Source: Pseudomonas cerasi
GTDB lineage: Bacteria; Pseudomonadota; Gammaproteobacteria; Pseudomonadales; Pseudomonadaceae
Assembly (NCBI RefSeq): GCF_900074915.1
Contig: NZ_LT222319.1
Location: 1,671,001-1,735,000, forward strand
Direction of reading: 5' to 3'
Length of the DNA stretch: 64,000 nt
Position numbers and translations under genes: made by a program. The notes beneath the pieces were generated by a model that was not told the DNA's origin, did not search any database, and saw only the letters and a list, made by a program, of their open reading frames with translations. Of the stretch, positions 1-9,650 are shown one piece after another (the stretch's first letter is position 1; each line of letters begins with the position of its first letter).

Positions 1-324
1 GAGCTGATTCGCGTCACCGGGCTTTCCGGGACCGATCGTTTTCTCGGCATGGTCTTCGGCGCAGCGCGCGGAGGCCTGCTTGTCGTTGTGGCGGTAGGGC
101 TGTTGAGCCTGGGGCCGGTGCAACAGGATCAATGGTGGCAGCAGTCGAGGCTGGTGCCGCAATTTCTCATGGTCGCTGACTGGTCGAAAAACCTGATTCT
201 CGGGATGTCCAGCAAGTGGCTCGCCAGCGGCATCAGCGTACCCGCTGACATGCCGTTCAAGGAACAGATCCTGCCGTCTACAATGCCGCAGGATGTGCTC
301 GGTAAATCCAGTTCCACTAAGTAG
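1..324 (+). CDS. cvpA: CvpA family protein, C-terminal part (partial)
   Basis: The frame is open from base 1 to the TAG at 322-324, so only the last 107 codons are in the window. The visible part has one hydrophobic segment (around GGLLVVVAVGLLSLG) followed by a polar tail. CvpA-type membrane proteins are usually encoded directly upstream of purF in gamma-proteobacteria and are linked to colicin V production and biofilm phenotypes. The call rests mainly on this position, 12 bases before purF, together with the helix followed by a polar tail. The two genes are probably co-transcribed. Confidence 0.75.
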   Translation, partial: ELIRVTGLSGTDRFLGMVFGAARGGLLVVVAVGLLSLGPVQQDQWWQQSRLVPQFLMVADWSKNLILGMSSKWLASGISVPADMPFKEQILPSTMPQDVLGKSSSTK

Positions 325-336
325 GGGTTGTGTCGC

Positions 337-1845
337 ATGTGTGGCATCGTCGGTATCGTCGGCAAGTCGAACGTCAATCAGGCGCTGTATGACGCGCTTA
401 CCGTCCTCCAGCACCGCGGCCAGGACGCTGCCGGTATCGTAACCAGCCATGATGGCCGGTTATTCCTGCGCAAGGACAACGGATTGGTGCGCGATGTGTT
501 TCATCAACGTCATATGCAGCGTCTGGTCGGGCATATGGGTATCGGTCACGTGCGTTACCCCACCGCGGGCAGCTCGACGTCGGCCGAGGCTCAGCCGTTC
601 TACGTCAACTCGCCTTACGGCATCACGCTGGCGCATAACGGCAACCTCACCAACGTCGAGCAGTTGGCCAAGGAAATTTACGAATCCGACCTGCGCCATG
701 TGAACACCAATTCCGATTCGGAAGTGCTGCTCAACGTATTCGCCCATGAGCTGGCCGTGCGTGGCAAGTTGCAGCCGACCGAAGAGGATATCTTCGCGGC
801 AGTGACCGATGTGCATAATCGCTGCCGTGGTGGTTACGCGGTCGTGGCCATGATCACCGGCTACGGTATAGTCGGCTTCCGTGACCCGGACGCCATTCGT
901 CCTATCGTGTTCGGCCAGCGTCATACCGACGAAGGCGTCGAGTACATGATCGCCTCGGAAAGCGTATCGCTGGACGTGCTGGGCTTTACCCTGATTCGCG
1001 ACCTGGCGCCGGGCGAAGCGGTCTACATCACCGAAGACGGCAAGCTGCACACCCGTCAGTGCGCGGCCAACCCCAAGTACGCACCGTGCATCTTCGAGCA
1101 CGTCTATCTGGCGCGCCCGGATTCGATCATCGACGGCATCTCGGTCTACAAGGCGCGCCTGCGCATGGGCGAGAAGCTGGCCGACAAGATCCTGCGCGAG
1201 CGTCCGGATCACGATATCGATGTGGTCATCCCGATTCCGGACACCAGCCGGACCGCCGCTTTGGAGTTGGCCAACCATCTGGGCGTCAAGTTCCGCGAAG
1301 GCTTCGTCAAGAACCGTTACATCGGCCGGACCTTCATCATGCCGGGCCAGGCTGCGCGCAAGAAATCCGTACGCCAGAAGCTCAACGCCATTGAGCTGGA
1401 GTTCCGTGGCAAGAACGTGATGCTGGTGGATGACTCCATCGTGCGTGGCACCACTTGCAAGCAGATCATCCAGATGGCCCGCGAAGCCGGTGCCAAGAAT
1501 GTCTACTTCTGTTCTGCAGCCCCGGCTGTGCGCTACCCCAACGTCTACGGCATCGACATGCCGAGTGCTCACGAGCTGATTGCCCACAACCGCACCACTC
1601 AGGACGTGGCCGACCTCATCGGTGCCGACTGGCTGGTCTATCAGGATCTGAATGACCTGATCGAAGCGGTCAGCGGCAGCAAGAAAATCAAGATCGACAA
1701 CTTCGATTGCTCGGTTTTCGACGGCAAGTACGTGACCGGCGACATCGACGAGCATTATTTGAACCGGATCGAGAGCGCGCGTAATGACGCCTCCAAGATC
1801 AAGACTCAGGCAGTGAGCGCGATCATCGATCTGTACAACAACTAA
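337..1845 (+). CDS. purF: Amidophosphoribosyltransferase
   Basis: PurF catalyses the first committed step of purine synthesis, converting PRPP and glutamine to 5-phosphoribosylamine in the cytoplasm. The start ATG at 337 is chosen because it gives MCGIVGI, which puts the N-terminal nucleophile Cys directly after the initiator Met; the upstream TTG at 328 would bury it. The class II glutamine amidotransferase domain fills about residues 1-235, with HNGNL and GHVRYPTAG motifs. The phosphoribosyltransferase domain follows with the PRPP loop [13 protein letters not shown] around residue 365. The length of 502 residues is normal. It lies between cvpA and metZ, the usual Pseudomonas order. Confidence 0.97.
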   Translation: MCGIVGIVGKSNVNQALYDALTVLQHRGQDAAGIVTSHDGRLFLRKDNGLVRDVFHQRHMQRLVGHMGIGHVRYPTAGSSTSAEAQPFYVNSPYGITLAHNGNLTNVEQLAKEIYESDLRHVNTNSDSEVLLNVFAHELAVRGKLQPTEEDIFAAVTDVHNRCRGGYAVVAMITGYGIVGFRDPDAIRPIVFGQRHTDEGVEYMIASESVSLDVLGFTLIRDLAPGEAVYITEDGKLHTRQCAANPKYAPCIFEHVYLARPDSIIDGISVYKARLRMGEKLADKILRERPDHDIDVVIPIPDTSRTAALELANHLGVKFREGFVKNRYIGRTFIMPGQAARKKSVRQKLNAIELEFRGKNVMLVDDSIVRGTTCKQIIQMAREAGAKNVYFCSAAPAVRYPNVYGIDMPSAHELIAHNRTTQDVADLIGADWLVYQDLNDLIEAVSGSKKIKIDNFDCSVFDGKYVTGDIDEHYLNRIESARNDASKIKTQAVSAIIDLYNN

Positions 1846-1865
1846 TTGGGCAAGGAGTGGGCGGC

Positions 1866-3077
1866 ATGACTCAGGAATGGGATGCAGGTCGGCTGGACAG
1901 CGACCTTGAAGGCGTAGGTTTCGATACCCTAGCCGTACGTGCCGGGCATCACCGTACACCGGAAGGAGAGCATGGCGAACCCATGTTCTTTACCTCCAGT
2001 TACGTATTTCGCACGGCCGCCGATGCGGCTGCGCGTTTCTCCGGTGAGGTGCCGGGCAACGTCTACTCACGTTACACCAACCCGACGGTGCGTTCGTTCG
2101 AAGAGCGCATTGCCGCACTGGAAGGTGCCGAGCAGGCTGTCGCCACAGCGACCGGCATGGCGGCAACCCTGGCCGTGGTGATGAGCCTGTGCAGCGCCGG
2201 TGATCACGTTCTGGTGTCACGCAGCGTGTTCGGCTCGACCATCAGCCTGTTCGACAAGTACTTCAAGCGCTTTGGTGTCGAGGTTGATTACGTTCCTCTC
2301 GCCGATCTGAGCGGCTGGGACGCGGCGATCAAGCCCAACACCAAAATGCTCTTCGTCGAATCGCCGTCCAATCCCCTGGCCGAGCTGGTCGACATCGCGG
2401 CCCTGGCCGAGATCGCGCACGCCAAGGGCGCGATGCTGATCGTCGACAACTGTTTCTGTACGCCGGCCTTGCAGCAGCCACTGTTGCTGGGTGCTGACAT
2501 TGTCGTGCATTCGGCCACCAAGTTCATCGACGGCCAGGGCCGTTGCATGGGCGGCGTGGTTGCCGGGCGCAGCGAGCAGATGAAAGAAGTGGTCGGCTTC
2601 CTGCGTACTGCCGGGCCGACGCTCAGCCCGTTCAATGCGTGGATCTTTCTCAAGGGCCTCGAAACCCTGAACCTGCGCATGCGCGCTCACTGTGCCAATG
2701 CCCAGGCACTGGCCGAGTGGCTCGAGCAGCAGGATGGCATCGAAAAAGTCCATTACGCAGGGCTGAAGAGCCACCCGCAGCACGCGTTGGCCCAGCGTCA
2801 GCAAAAGGGTTTCGGCGCTGTGGTGAGCTTCGAGGTCAAGGGTGGCAAGGACGGCGCATGGCGCTTCATCGATGCCACACGACTGATTTCGATCACCGCC
2901 AACCTGGGCGACAGCAAAACCACGATCACTCACCCGAGCACCACCTCTCACGGTCGTCTGGCACCTCAGGAACGTGAGGCCGCAGGTATTCGCGACAGCC
3001 TGATTCGGGTTGCAGTGGGGCTGGAAGACGTGGCTGATCTGCAGGCTGACCTGGCCCGTGGTCTGGCGGCGTTGTGA
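1866..3077 (+). CDS. metZ: O-succinylhomoserine sulfhydrylase
   Basis: MetZ is a PLP enzyme that makes homocysteine directly from O-succinylhomoserine and sulfide in methionine synthesis. The protein is a Cys/Met-metabolism fold-type I enzyme. The PLP lysine is in HSATK (about K219), and YSRYTNPT and SNPLAEL are typical of the family. The ATG at 1866 is preferred over the GTG at 1857 because AAGGAG at 1852-1857 is correctly spaced from it; it gives 403 residues, the usual Pseudomonas length. It starts 20 bases after purF and overlaps the next gene by 4 bases, which suggests one operon. Confidence 0.95.
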   Translation: MTQEWDAGRLDSDLEGVGFDTLAVRAGHHRTPEGEHGEPMFFTSSYVFRTAADAAARFSGEVPGNVYSRYTNPTVRSFEERIAALEGAEQAVATATGMAATLAVVMSLCSAGDHVLVSRSVFGSTISLFDKYFKRFGVEVDYVPLADLSGWDAAIKPNTKMLFVESPSNPLAELVDIAALAEIAHAKGAMLIVDNCFCTPALQQPLLLGADIVVHSATKFIDGQGRCMGGVVAGRSEQMKEVVGFLRTAGPTLSPFNAWIFLKGLETLNLRMRAHCANAQALAEWLEQQDGIEKVHYAGLKSHPQHALAQRQQKGFGAVVSFEVKGGKDGAWRFIDATRLISITANLGDSKTTITHPSTTSHGRLAPQEREAAGIRDSLIRVAVGLEDVADLQADLARGLAAL

Positions 3078-3892
3078 GTAGCGAGGCCAGCAAACCGGCC
3101 AGTGGCAAGCCGGGTGAGGCGTGGGCGTTGAAATTTTCCAGCGTCCACAATGGTCGTGTCGCCCTGGTGACCGGTGCCGCTCGCGGTATCGGGCTCGGCA
3201 TTGCAGCGTGGCTGATTGCCGAAGGCTGGCAAGTCGTGTTGACCGATCTGGATCGTGCGCGTGGTTCGAAAGTGGCCGGTGCCCTGGGTGAAAATGCCCT
3301 GTTCATTGCCATGGACGTTGCCAGTGAAGAGCAGGTCGCAGCGGGTGTGGCCGAGGTGCTTCGGCAGTTCGGTCGTCTCGATGCGCTGGTGTGCAACGCC
3401 GCGATTGCCGATCCGCACAACACTACGCTGGAAAGCCTTGAGCTGTCGCACTGGAACCGTGTACTGGCAGTCAACCTCGGCGGTCCGATGCTGCTGGCCA
3501 AGCATTGCGCGCCTTACCTGCGTGCGCATTGCGGCAGCATCGTCAACCTGACCTCCACACGCTCTCGCCAGTCGGAGGCCGACACCGAAGCTTATGCGGC
3601 CAGCAAGGGCGGTCTGATGGCGCTGACACATGCGCTGGCGATCAGTCTGGGGCCGGAGATTCGTGTCAATGCTGTCAGCCCTGGCTGGATCGACGCGCGC
3701 GACCCCTCGTTGCGCAGAGCCGAGCCTTTGTCCGAGACCGATCATGCCCAGCATCCGGCGGGCAGGGTAGGGACAGTGGAGGACGTTGCGGCGATGGTTG
3801 CCTGGCTGTTGTCCAGAAACGCCGGTTTCGTGACCGGGCAGGAGTTCGTGGTCGACGGTGGCATGACGCGCAAGATGGTGTACGCCGAGTAG
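3074..3892 (+). CDS. Short-chain dehydrogenase/reductase (SDR)
   Basis: Classical SDR fold. The Rossmann glycine motif TGAARGIG lies near residue 35, NAA follows, and the catalytic YxxxK is seen as YAASKGG. The C-terminus has the usual VDGG motif. The GTG start overlaps the metZ stop (GTGA), a translational-coupling arrangement; it adds about 28 residues before the fold proper, so the true start could be slightly later. The substrate is unknown. The conserved position behind metZ suggests co-expression but does not prove a role in sulfur metabolism. Confidence 0.85.
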   Translation: MSSEASKPASGKPGEAWALKFSSVHNGRVALVTGAARGIGLGIAAWLIAEGWQVVLTDLDRARGSKVAGALGENALFIAMDVASEEQVAAGVAEVLRQFGRLDALVCNAAIADPHNTTLESLELSHWNRVLAVNLGGPMLLAKHCAPYLRAHCGSIVNLTSTRSRQSEADTEAYAASKGGLMALTHALAISLGPEIRVNAVSPGWIDARDPSLRRAEPLSETDHAQHPAGRVGTVEDVAAMVAWLLSRNAGFVTGQEFVVDGGMTRKMVYAE

Positions 3893-3998
3893 TTTGCGCG
3901 GACGAGCTTCGATTGAGCTATTGCTTGTGCTTGTGCTTTTGGTGTGTGGTGAGGGTTTTGTGATTGAGGCGGTTTTTAAAAAAACTTCAATCAGGCTA

Positions 3999-4027
3999 TT
4001 GACTTAGGTTCGTTAGGTGCGTAAATT
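3999..4027 (+). promoter_or_regulatory. Sigma-70-type promoter of the tRNA cluster
   Basis: TTGACT at 3999-4004 and TAAATT at 4022-4027 are separated by 17 bases and end about 21 bases before the tRNA-Val gene. This fits a strong housekeeping promoter for the tRNA-Val/Asp/Asp cluster. It was identified by eye. Confidence 0.55.
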
Positions 4028-4048
4028 TCGCGGCCTCAACGAAGCAAA

Positions 4049-4124
4049 GGGTGATTAGCTCAGCTGGGAGAGCAGCTGCCTTACAAGCAGCGGGTCGGCG
4101 GTTCGATCCCGTCATCACCCACCA
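4049..4124 (+). tRNA. tRNA-Val (anticodon UAC)
   Basis: The 76 bases include an encoded CCA. The acceptor stem GGGTGAT pairs with ATCACCC. The D-arm has AGCTCAGCTGGGAGAG, the anticodon loop is CTTACAA, which puts TAC at positions 34-36, and the T-arm has GGTTCGATCCC. Confidence 0.96.
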
Positions 4125-4203
4125 TCGTTGAGTTTGAAAGCTGAAGTACGAGGGCTTTCAAAAGTGATTTTAAAAAGCTTACACGGACGCAAGTCCACAA
4201 TGC

Positions 4204-4280
4204 GCAGCGGTAGTTCAGTCGGTTAGAATACCGGCCTGTCACGCCGGGGGTCGCGGGTTCGAGTCCCGTCCGCTGCGCCA
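4204..4280 (+). tRNA. tRNA-Asp (anticodon GUC), copy 1
   Basis: The 77 bases include CCA. The acceptor stem GCAGCGG pairs with CCGCTGC, the anticodon loop CTGTCAC gives GTC, and the T-arm has GGGTTCGAGTCCC. It is identical to the second copy 192 bases downstream, including the next few bases (TATTTG). Confidence 0.96.
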
Positions 4281-4395
4281 TATTTGTACAGATCGGGTTC
4301 TCCGGGTCTGCGATTGAAAAGCCCAAGGGTCTTTCGGTCACATGTACAGGAAGCAGCCTACCTAAGGTTTGTTTCAAACAGGTTTACAGCGATAC

Positions 4396-4472
4396 GCAGC
4401 GGTAGTTCAGTCGGTTAGAATACCGGCCTGTCACGCCGGGGGTCGCGGGTTCGAGTCCCGTCCGCTGCGCCA
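4396..4472 (+). tRNA. tRNA-Asp (anticodon GUC), copy 2, probable integration site
   Basis: Identical in sequence to copy 1. An integrase gene reading away from it begins 234 bases downstream, the usual arrangement when a P4-type element has inserted into a tRNA 3' end. The 3' end of this tRNA is therefore the expected attL core. No second copy of this 3' end was found elsewhere in the window, so the right-hand attachment site is not identified. Confidence 0.95.
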
Positions 4473-4521
4473 TATTTGCTTCCACTAAGGCCCACTGAAC
4501 GCCTGGAAGCTACGGAAATAG

Positions 4522-4540
4522 CGGCCTTGAGCCGTTTTTT
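4522..4540 (+). terminator. Possible terminator of the tRNA cluster
   Basis: A short CGGC/GCCG hairpin with loop CTTGA is followed by seven T. The stem is only 4 bp, so this is weak, but the position just behind the last tRNA fits. Confidence 0.35.
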
Positions 4541-4705
4541 TCGTTTTCTGAATTCCACTGGAATCCATTTCCAGCCACGGTTTTTAAGTACACATTTAAG
4601 TACACCGCTGGCACAGCCTTTTACGATTCCTTGCGCATCAATTTTCGTATTGGTCCGTCTACCGCTGGGTTGTATTCCCCTCCTTGATCCAAAAGGAGGT
4701 GTCTG

Positions 4706-6034
4706 ATGGCTCTGACAGATACAGCGATCAAGCAAGCCAAGCCCGCCAGCAAGCCTTATACGTTAACTGATGGGGATGGCTTATCTCTGCAAGTGCCTAC
4801 GACGGGTTCGAAACGCTGGCATTTCCGTTTCTATTGGCATGACAAGCAATTGCGCATTTCCCTCGGCACCTATCCTGACGTTAGCCTCAAGGAGGCTCGC
4901 CAGCGGAGAGAGGCTGCACGTGCGCTGGTGGCCAACAATATCGATCCCCGCTCACATCGTCGCGCCGAGCGCCAAAAAGCCTCTCACGCCGCCAACAACA
5001 CGTTTGAAGCGGTTGCTGGTCGCTGGCATGAGTTCCGAAGTAAAAAGCTGACGAAAAGTAAGAAGGGCAGTGCAGGGCAAGCCAGTAAATACCTGAAGAA
5101 GGACATGCTGCCGTGTTTGGGCAATCTTCCGATCTCAGATATTTCTCGTGGTGACGTGCTGGAGCTCATTAGGCGAATTGAGCGCAGAGGGGCGCTGGTT
5201 TCTGCTCGAAAGGTACGCACCTGGCTCAACCAGATCTTTCGTTTTGCCATGGCGGAAGGGCTAGTTGATGTGAACCCGGCAGCAGATCTTGATCTCGTTG
5301 CCGAGACGCCGCGGCCAGTTCGCCATAATCCCTTCCTCCAGGTAAATGAACTTCCAGGAATGCTCAGGACCGTTACCAACTATGGGTGTGCAGAAGCGAC
5401 ACGGCTTGGTATTCGGCTATTGCTGCTGACAGGGGTGCGTACAGGAGAGCTGCGGGCGGCGACCCCAGACCAATTCGATCTCGACAAGGGGATTTGGCTG
5501 GTGCCGCCGGAGGGTGTGAAGCAACTCCGGAGCCGTGTTCGAACACAGGGGAATGAGATCCCACCTTATGTGATTCCACTGTCTATTCAAGCAATTGCAA
5601 TTGTGCAGCGGCTGTTGCAGTTAAGGACGCGCGGTGCGCGTTATCTGCTGGTTCACCGATACGAACCGCAGGAAATGATCAGTGAAAATACCCTTAACAC
5701 CGCGATCAGCCGGATGGGTTACAAAGGAAGGCTCACCGGTCATGGCATCAGGGCTACGATCTCCACGGCGCTTAACGAGGTTGGCTTTGTAGAAGAGTGG
5801 ATTGAGGCGCAGCTTTCACACGCTGATACCAACCAAATTCGGGCTGCATACAATCATGCAGAATACGTCGAGCCGAGACGTAGGATGATGCAATATTGGG
5901 CGGACTTATTAGATGCGCTAGAGGTCGGCTTTGCTCCACCTAGGCCAGAAACATACATGGCGCAGAGCGGTCGACGTTCAATGGATTTTCTGAACGCGCA
6001 GCAGGAGTATGCTGGTGATGGTATGAGGTGCTAG
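4706..6034 (+). CDS. P4-type tyrosine recombinase (integrase)
   Basis: Site-specific recombinase expected to integrate or excise the accessory element at the neighbouring tRNA-Asp. The N-terminus (MALTDTAIKQAKP, then TDGDGLSLQV) is the DUF4102 arm-binding domain of P4-like integrases. The catalytic domain shows the first Arg in LTGVRTGEL, the H-x-x-R box in GHGIRAT, a downstream SH and the likely nucleophile Tyr in RAAYNHAEY. A perfect AAGGAGGTG at 4692-4700 fixes the ATG at 4706. The 442 residues are full length, so it may be active. It reads away from the tRNA into the accessory segment. Confidence 0.93.
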   Translation: MALTDTAIKQAKPASKPYTLTDGDGLSLQVPTTGSKRWHFRFYWHDKQLRISLGTYPDVSLKEARQRREAARALVANNIDPRSHRRAERQKASHAANNTFEAVAGRWHEFRSKKLTKSKKGSAGQASKYLKKDMLPCLGNLPISDISRGDVLELIRRIERRGALVSARKVRTWLNQIFRFAMAEGLVDVNPAADLDLVAETPRPVRHNPFLQVNELPGMLRTVTNYGCAEATRLGIRLLLLTGVRTGELRAATPDQFDLDKGIWLVPPEGVKQLRSRVRTQGNEIPPYVIPLSIQAIAIVQRLLQLRTRGARYLLVHRYEPQEMISENTLNTAISRMGYKGRLTGHGIRATISTALNEVGFVEEWIEAQLSHADTNQIRAAYNHAEYVEPRRRMMQYWADLLDALEVGFAPPRPETYMAQSGRRSMDFLNAQQEYAGDGMRC

Positions 6035-6083
6035 GGTTAGAGTTTTGGAATCAATCCGTCCCGACTATATTTTTCAATGAGTT

Positions 6084-6111
6084 AGCCCAATCTGAAAAGG
6101 TTGGGCTTTTT
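6084..6111 (+). terminator. Rho-independent terminator after the integrase gene
   Basis: AGCCCAA pairs with TTGGGCT around a 10-base loop, followed by TTTTTC. It lies 50 bases after the integrase stop codon. Confidence 0.7.
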
Positions 6112-6186
6112 CATGTCTAAAAAATACTCCCACATTTACTCCCACGGATATCTTGGACCTCGGTAGATATGCCACTTGAGAGGCCT

Positions 6187-7110
6187 TCAACCGAGCCGGT
6201 CGAGCAGCATTTCGACCATTTCTTTGTTCGAGTAGGCGACAATGTCGAGCGGAAGGTTTTCCTGCCGCATAAGCGCGATTAGGGCACAGGCTGTGAAGGC
6301 CCAGAATGATGAATCGGCTGGCAGAGTGTAGCCACGGATCATTGCTGTCAGCCGTTCGGTAATCGGTGGATATTCGCTATTGCCCCAACGTGCATGGGGC
6401 GGCGTCATCGCATGAATGATGACGGCGGCGAGCGTGATGCCCATCGCACGCTTGTTCTGGACCTGGGCGAAATCGTGTCCGTGTACCTTCGCATAGGCGG
6501 CGAGCTCGCTTGTCATGAAAGTTCGGGCATAGGTGTCGCAGGCGATTTCCTCTTCAGGTCGCGTAGAGGGCGCGCGTTTATCGTCGCAGAACATGACTTG
6601 GTGGAATTCGTGTAGCAGGGCGAAGGCCAAGGCGAGCGCAACAAGGTCGAATGCCGCCATGTGCTGAATGTTGCCCAGGCCATCACGGTCGGCGCTCGGC
6701 AGGGGGATGTCCACCGGCCAGGATACGTCTGAGGTCTTTTCGGCTGTGATGAGCGACTGGGCGGCGGCGATGCGCTGCTTGTAGTCGAATTCATATTGGC
6801 CGCGTTCTTCATCGACACTGAGGGCTTGGTCGAGCGGTAACCCGTTGGATGTCGCGACAACTAAGGCTGGTGCGTACACTTCGATGGCCCGCCACGAGCT
6901 GAAGCCAAGTAGCCAGAACAAGTCGATCGTCTTAGTGTCGAACTGGATACGTTTCCCGTTGGCATTCATCGTCACGCCCTTTCTACTTGGCGCGACCTCG
7001 ACGGCATGGCCGTATTGGCTCCAAAGACCGCTGATTTCATCGGCTCGTTCGGGCACGGCGCCTCGGAGGAGATGTAGGATGATCGTCCGATTAGATGGCT
7101 CATTCGTCAT
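6187..7110 (-). CDS. Lit-like (peptidase U49 family) protein with altered HExxH motif
   Basis: A 307-residue protein resembling phage-exclusion peptidase Lit in overall length and layout. A hydrophobic stretch leads into LLHEFHQVMF at about residues 165-174, followed by an acidic EEEIACDTYAR about 20 residues on, where the third zinc ligand would be expected. Family knowledge: E. coli Lit is a zinc peptidase that cleaves EF-Tu during phage T4 infection. Oddity: the motif reads H167-E168-F-H-Q171, so the fifth position, normally the second His, is Gln. The reading frame is intact while its neighbours on the same strand are decayed. The function is inferred, and the enzyme may be inactive. Confidence 0.55.
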   Translation of the reverse strand: MTNEPSNRTIILHLLRGAVPERADEISGLWSQYGHAVEVAPSRKGVTMNANGKRIQFDTKTIDLFWLLGFSSWRAIEVYAPALVVATSNGLPLDQALSVDEERGQYEFDYKQRIAAAQSLITAEKTSDVSWPVDIPLPSADRDGLGNIQHMAAFDLVALALAFALLHEFHQVMFCDDKRAPSTRPEEEIACDTYARTFMTSELAAYAKVHGHDFAQVQNKRAMGITLAAVIIHAMTPPHARWGNSEYPPITERLTAMIRGYTLPADSSFWAFTACALIALMRQENLPLDIVAYSNKEMVEMLLDRLG

Positions 7111-7119
7111 TGTCGTTGT

Positions 7120-8551
7120 CTATTCTGTGCTCGTGGGGGCAGGAGGTTGGCGACGGTCACGCGGCTTGCTCGTCACAGCGGGTTTGCCGTCCAACTGTAG
7201 ATGAGTGATCGACGAGATGACTGAATTCGCCCAAATCGTGCTGCATTCGATGTCGCCATCGCGTTCAAACCAGTGGGTCACGCCGGGGATTAGATCAAAC
7301 GGGATGGGATGTGTGGCCAATGGGTTGTGAAACACTTCCAGTTCCTGACACCAAGCTTCGCCCCACGGCCAGAGTGCTTGGTATTCGGCACTGTCGACGG
7401 CAAGGTTGAAATCGATAGGCTCTAATGCGCCCGGAGTTCGGTCGACGAGAATGTCGCGCCTGATCATCGCCAGCCCGGGCGGTCGCCATCCTGCCAAGAA
7501 ACCCATGCGGTTGAATTTGGCGAGCGTTGCAGAATTACTGAAGATGACGGCCGAGAGGTGTGCGAAATTTGGGTCGCGGAAGAGCCCAGCAGGAATGCTG
7601 TGTGGGTCCGTCAGATTTGAGATCGGCACTCCAATCGCGCGACGATCAGTGCCATCTCCGGTGACGTCCGCGCGTAAGCTGTAGAGGTAGGTGGGAAGAG
7701 CCTCGCGGCTCCAAACCATGGAGCCGAAATCATGGAAGTCGGCGATCGCTAAGGCGAACGGCTGTCCTTTTACAAGGTCCAGTTCATGATAGTTGCGCTG
7801 GAGCTTGCCGCGCAGCGTCTTTGCGAATCGTTCCGCCGGGTTGCCTGTGAACCGTTCAATGCAATCCTTTGGGGCGTGAACTCATTTCCCAATACCGCCG
7901 GCGCGTGGAAGCTCTGAGTTTGCTGTAACTGCCTCAATCCAGCATGCGTTACCTCCTTCTCGATCAAGAAGTCGGGAGAGACATGGTCTTGTCGGACGTT
8001 CAAACCCTGCTCACGAAAGCAGCTGAAAAGGTAGAGCTCGAACAGAGGGGACGCAAAGTTGTTGGTTTGAAAATCCGAGACGAAATTGGCGTCGGGGTTG
8101 GGAAGCGCCAGGTAGCATTCGCCGACCGCCATGAGCGCCGGCAGATGGTTGATCGTGGTTGTCAGCAGCTGGAACTCTGGAAATGTCCACGCGGCCCCGG
8201 TTTCAGCAAATGCGGGCGACGCCTGACTCCTGGCGGCGATGGTTCCGGTGGATCACTGGCAGGCATAGCGACGGTGAGTAGGTCTAGTGCAGTCTCGGGT
8301 GTGGAGTAGGGCCCGCTTTCATCTACTTTGATCCAACAGTGGTCGATGCGGCGGCGCATGGCCAGATATGTGAAAGCTCCTGTGTCCGGATCAAGAAGAA
8401 TGCAGCCGGTTACGCCGCCGGTTTCGGCCTGATAGGCACTGAAAATATGTGCGGGGTCGAAATTGGGACCGTGCTCGAGCGACAGGGCATAGAGCTCCAA
8501 TTGGCGCTGGCTAATTAAGGTGAAAAGTCGAGTTTCGCCGGTTGCGGACAT
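7120..8551 (-). pseudogene. Decayed accessory gene A, PD-(D/E)XK-like candidate with frameshifts
   Basis: One ancestral gene can be read across three frames. It starts at 8551 (MSATGETRLFTL), shifts frame near 8185-8200 before FQLLTTTINHLPALM, and runs to SPDFLIEK. The next part, CWIEAVTAN, is readable only in another frame and then meets a stop. The remainder, from ERFTGNPAERFAK through MVWSREALPTY to the stop at 7120, is open. At least two frameshifts plus one stop make it a pseudogene of about 470 codons. The spacing of PDF and the WIEA motif recalls a PD-(D/E)XK nuclease core, but the usual Lys is not evident. I do not recognise a named family. Confidence 0.6.
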
Positions 8552-8671
8552 GGTCGGCCTCTTAGCCCTTTATGTAGCAGATGCGCGAATTCAAGTTCCT
8601 CTTCACAAGGACTCCGCTGCGGCAAGAATGTCGGTGGACTCCCAGTTGTCGATCTCGCGGATGGTCACGAA

Positions 8672-9520
8672 CTAACGGTCCCAGACGCCCCAATTCACGG
8701 TCAATGGTGCCTGTGCCAGGATATGGTGAACATAGGTGATTGGCGGAACCTGACGCGAGAGGTTGCCAAGGCCAACCCGTGACCAGATCACGCCAGAGAT
8801 ATCTGCGAAGCGCTCGTCAAGAAATGCCGAGCGCGGGATCGGATTGCGTTCTCGGTGGATCAAGGGAGAGACGTGAAAGCCTTCTTCGATGACATCGCCT
8901 GTATCGCGATCGATAGTGAGGAAAGCATCGCCGATGGGGAACAGTGTCGTCATGATGAGTGGTAAGGGATGTTCGGGGACATAGATGCCGAAGCGGCTGG
9001 CGCTGATCGCGACGATGCGAGCGTCTTCCGGGTCGATCACGCCCTGTTCGATATAGCGGCTGATCTTCGTTGCTTTGGTCCAGAATGCCCTGGAGGTCCG
9101 AAGTTGCGCTTGACGGATCGGCGCAGCAATAAGGCCTCCGCCCTCATTGATCGGCACAGGACGCACAATCCGTTATGGTCCCGCAGCGCGTCCGTCTGGA
9201 GCTATAGCTTCGATCCAGATACGGCGATTCTCTTCAAGCACGCATAGGTCGGGCTGGCCGCCTTCGCGCTGACGGTCGGCAACGGGCAACAATGTGCGCC
9301 CCGCCTCAAAAAGTGTGCAACCCAGATACATCCCCCGGAAGCGTACATCCACGTCACGTGCGAATCCCTGGCGGAAGTCTGGATCGGCATAGAGCTCCTA
9401 GTGGGTCCAAAGCTCTTGCAGTGTGACGCGAAGCTGCTGCTCAACCGGGCTTTCGGCGGCCTTCAGGTTCTCGAACCCCAGATCGAGATTGGAACCTTCA
9501 ACATCGAGTAGGTCGCTCAT
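8672..9520 (-). pseudogene. Decayed accessory gene B, distant paralogue of gene A, two in-frame stops
   Basis: A single frame from the ATG at 9518-9520 (MSDLLDVEG) to the stop at 8672 encodes about 282 codons, but it holds a TAG at 9398-9400 (codon 41) and a TAA at 9173-9175 (codon 116). It shares with gene A a QPDLCVLEE...WIEAIAP core and a FADISGVIWS block that matches FAHLSAVIFS in gene A. The two genes therefore look like neighbouring paralogues, both inactivated. A PD-(D/E)XK-like fold is possible but unproven. No frameshift is needed here; both lesions are nonsense mutations. Confidence 0.6.
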
Positions 9521-9650
9521 TGTCTGATTGTTTCCATATGCAAAAGCGCGGGTGAGGGGGGTGACGACAAAAGTTTTGTCATACGGCTCTCTATGCTCTC
9601 TTAAATGTCTGAGTTATGACTTTTTTTTTTGGCTGAGATTTGGTGGTCCG

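Noticed and set aside
460..1959. 499-codon frame opposite purF
   Set aside because: Antisense to a gene with full catalytic motifs; no protein family signature.
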